Translations under genes and position numbers: made by a program | Notes under the pieces: model-generated | Databases searched by the model: none | Told to the model about the DNA's origin: nothing | Seen by the model: only the letters and a program-made list of their open reading frames with translations | From: Candidatus Aenigmatarchaeota archaeon | GTDB taxonomy: Archaea > EX4484-52 > GLR71 | Reading direction: 5' to 3' | Assembly (NCBI GenBank): GCA_023134675.1 | Contig: JAGLUQ010000072.1 | Coordinates: 1-5,582 of the forward strand | DNA: 5,582 bases | Shown here: one piece after another, positions 5,531 through 5,582 of the stretch | How positions within the stretch are numbered: position 1 is the first letter of the stretch | Layout of the letters: every line of letters starts with the position of its first letter

Positions 5531-5582
5531 GCCATCACCCCCTTTCTTGTAAGCTGCTCTATAAATTCAGCATCATGCTTGC
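5527..5582 (-). CDS. C-terminal end of a gene entering from the right edge
   Basis: Only the last 17 codons and the TGA (5529-5527) are inside the window. They read KHDAEFIEQLTRKGVMA, a plausible charged helical C-terminus. The inference that this frame is coding rests on the ATGA overlap with the 35-aa ORF and on the Shine-Dalgarno lying within its last codons. Too little is present to name a family. Confidence 0.45.
   Translation of the reverse strand, partial: KHDAEFIEQLTRKGVMA

Overview
The window looks like a compact archaeal chromosome segment. An archaeal-type arginyl-tRNA synthetase, the archaeal transcription/translation factor aMBF1, a Trm9-like tRNA methyltransferase and an HD protein resembling an archaeal family are packed with short or negative spacing. 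TATA-like boxes, oligo-T tracts and Shine-Dalgarno sites ending in TGAT support this. The many lysines, moderate GC (about 40-50% in the lines I counted by hand) and tight packing would suit a DPANN-type or similar uncultured euryarchaeal lineage. I cannot fix the phylum from the sequence.

Layout, left to right. (1) An AT-rich partial reading frame enters from the left edge on the + strand and runs 53 nt into the 3' end of argS. (2) argS and, upstream of it on the same (-) strand, the aMBF1 gene; each has its own start-site signals, and aMBF1 is followed by a T-rich terminator. (3) A divergent promoter region leads into a + strand pair: a Trm9-like methyltransferase and a zinc-ribbon/Hsp20-like protein, separated by 24 nt that include part of a perfect 16-bp palindrome. 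(4) A (-) strand HD-domain protein whose 3' end overlaps the zinc-ribbon/Hsp20 gene by 30 nt. (5) A divergent promoter region and a + strand 60-residue double zinc-knuckle protein. (6) A convergent intergenic region rich in inverted repeats, including a nested 67-nt fold and a T9 tract. (7) On the (-) strand, a 35-codon ORF with a near-ideal Shine-Dalgarno, start-stop (ATGA) coupled to a gene that enters from the right edge.

The recognisable genes mostly concern translation and protein quality: charging tRNA-Arg, modifying tRNA wobble uridine, a ribosome-associated MBF1, and a small heat-shock-like protein. In yeast, Trm9 acts on tRNA-Arg(UCU) and tRNA-Glu, so an ArgRS and a Trm9 homologue in one neighbourhood is suggestive, but this is only context. 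The least explained items are the zinc-ribbon/Hsp20 fusion, the 60-aa zinc protein, the nested hairpin next to it, and the 35-aa coupled microprotein. I found no CRISPR array, transposase, tRNA or rRNA.
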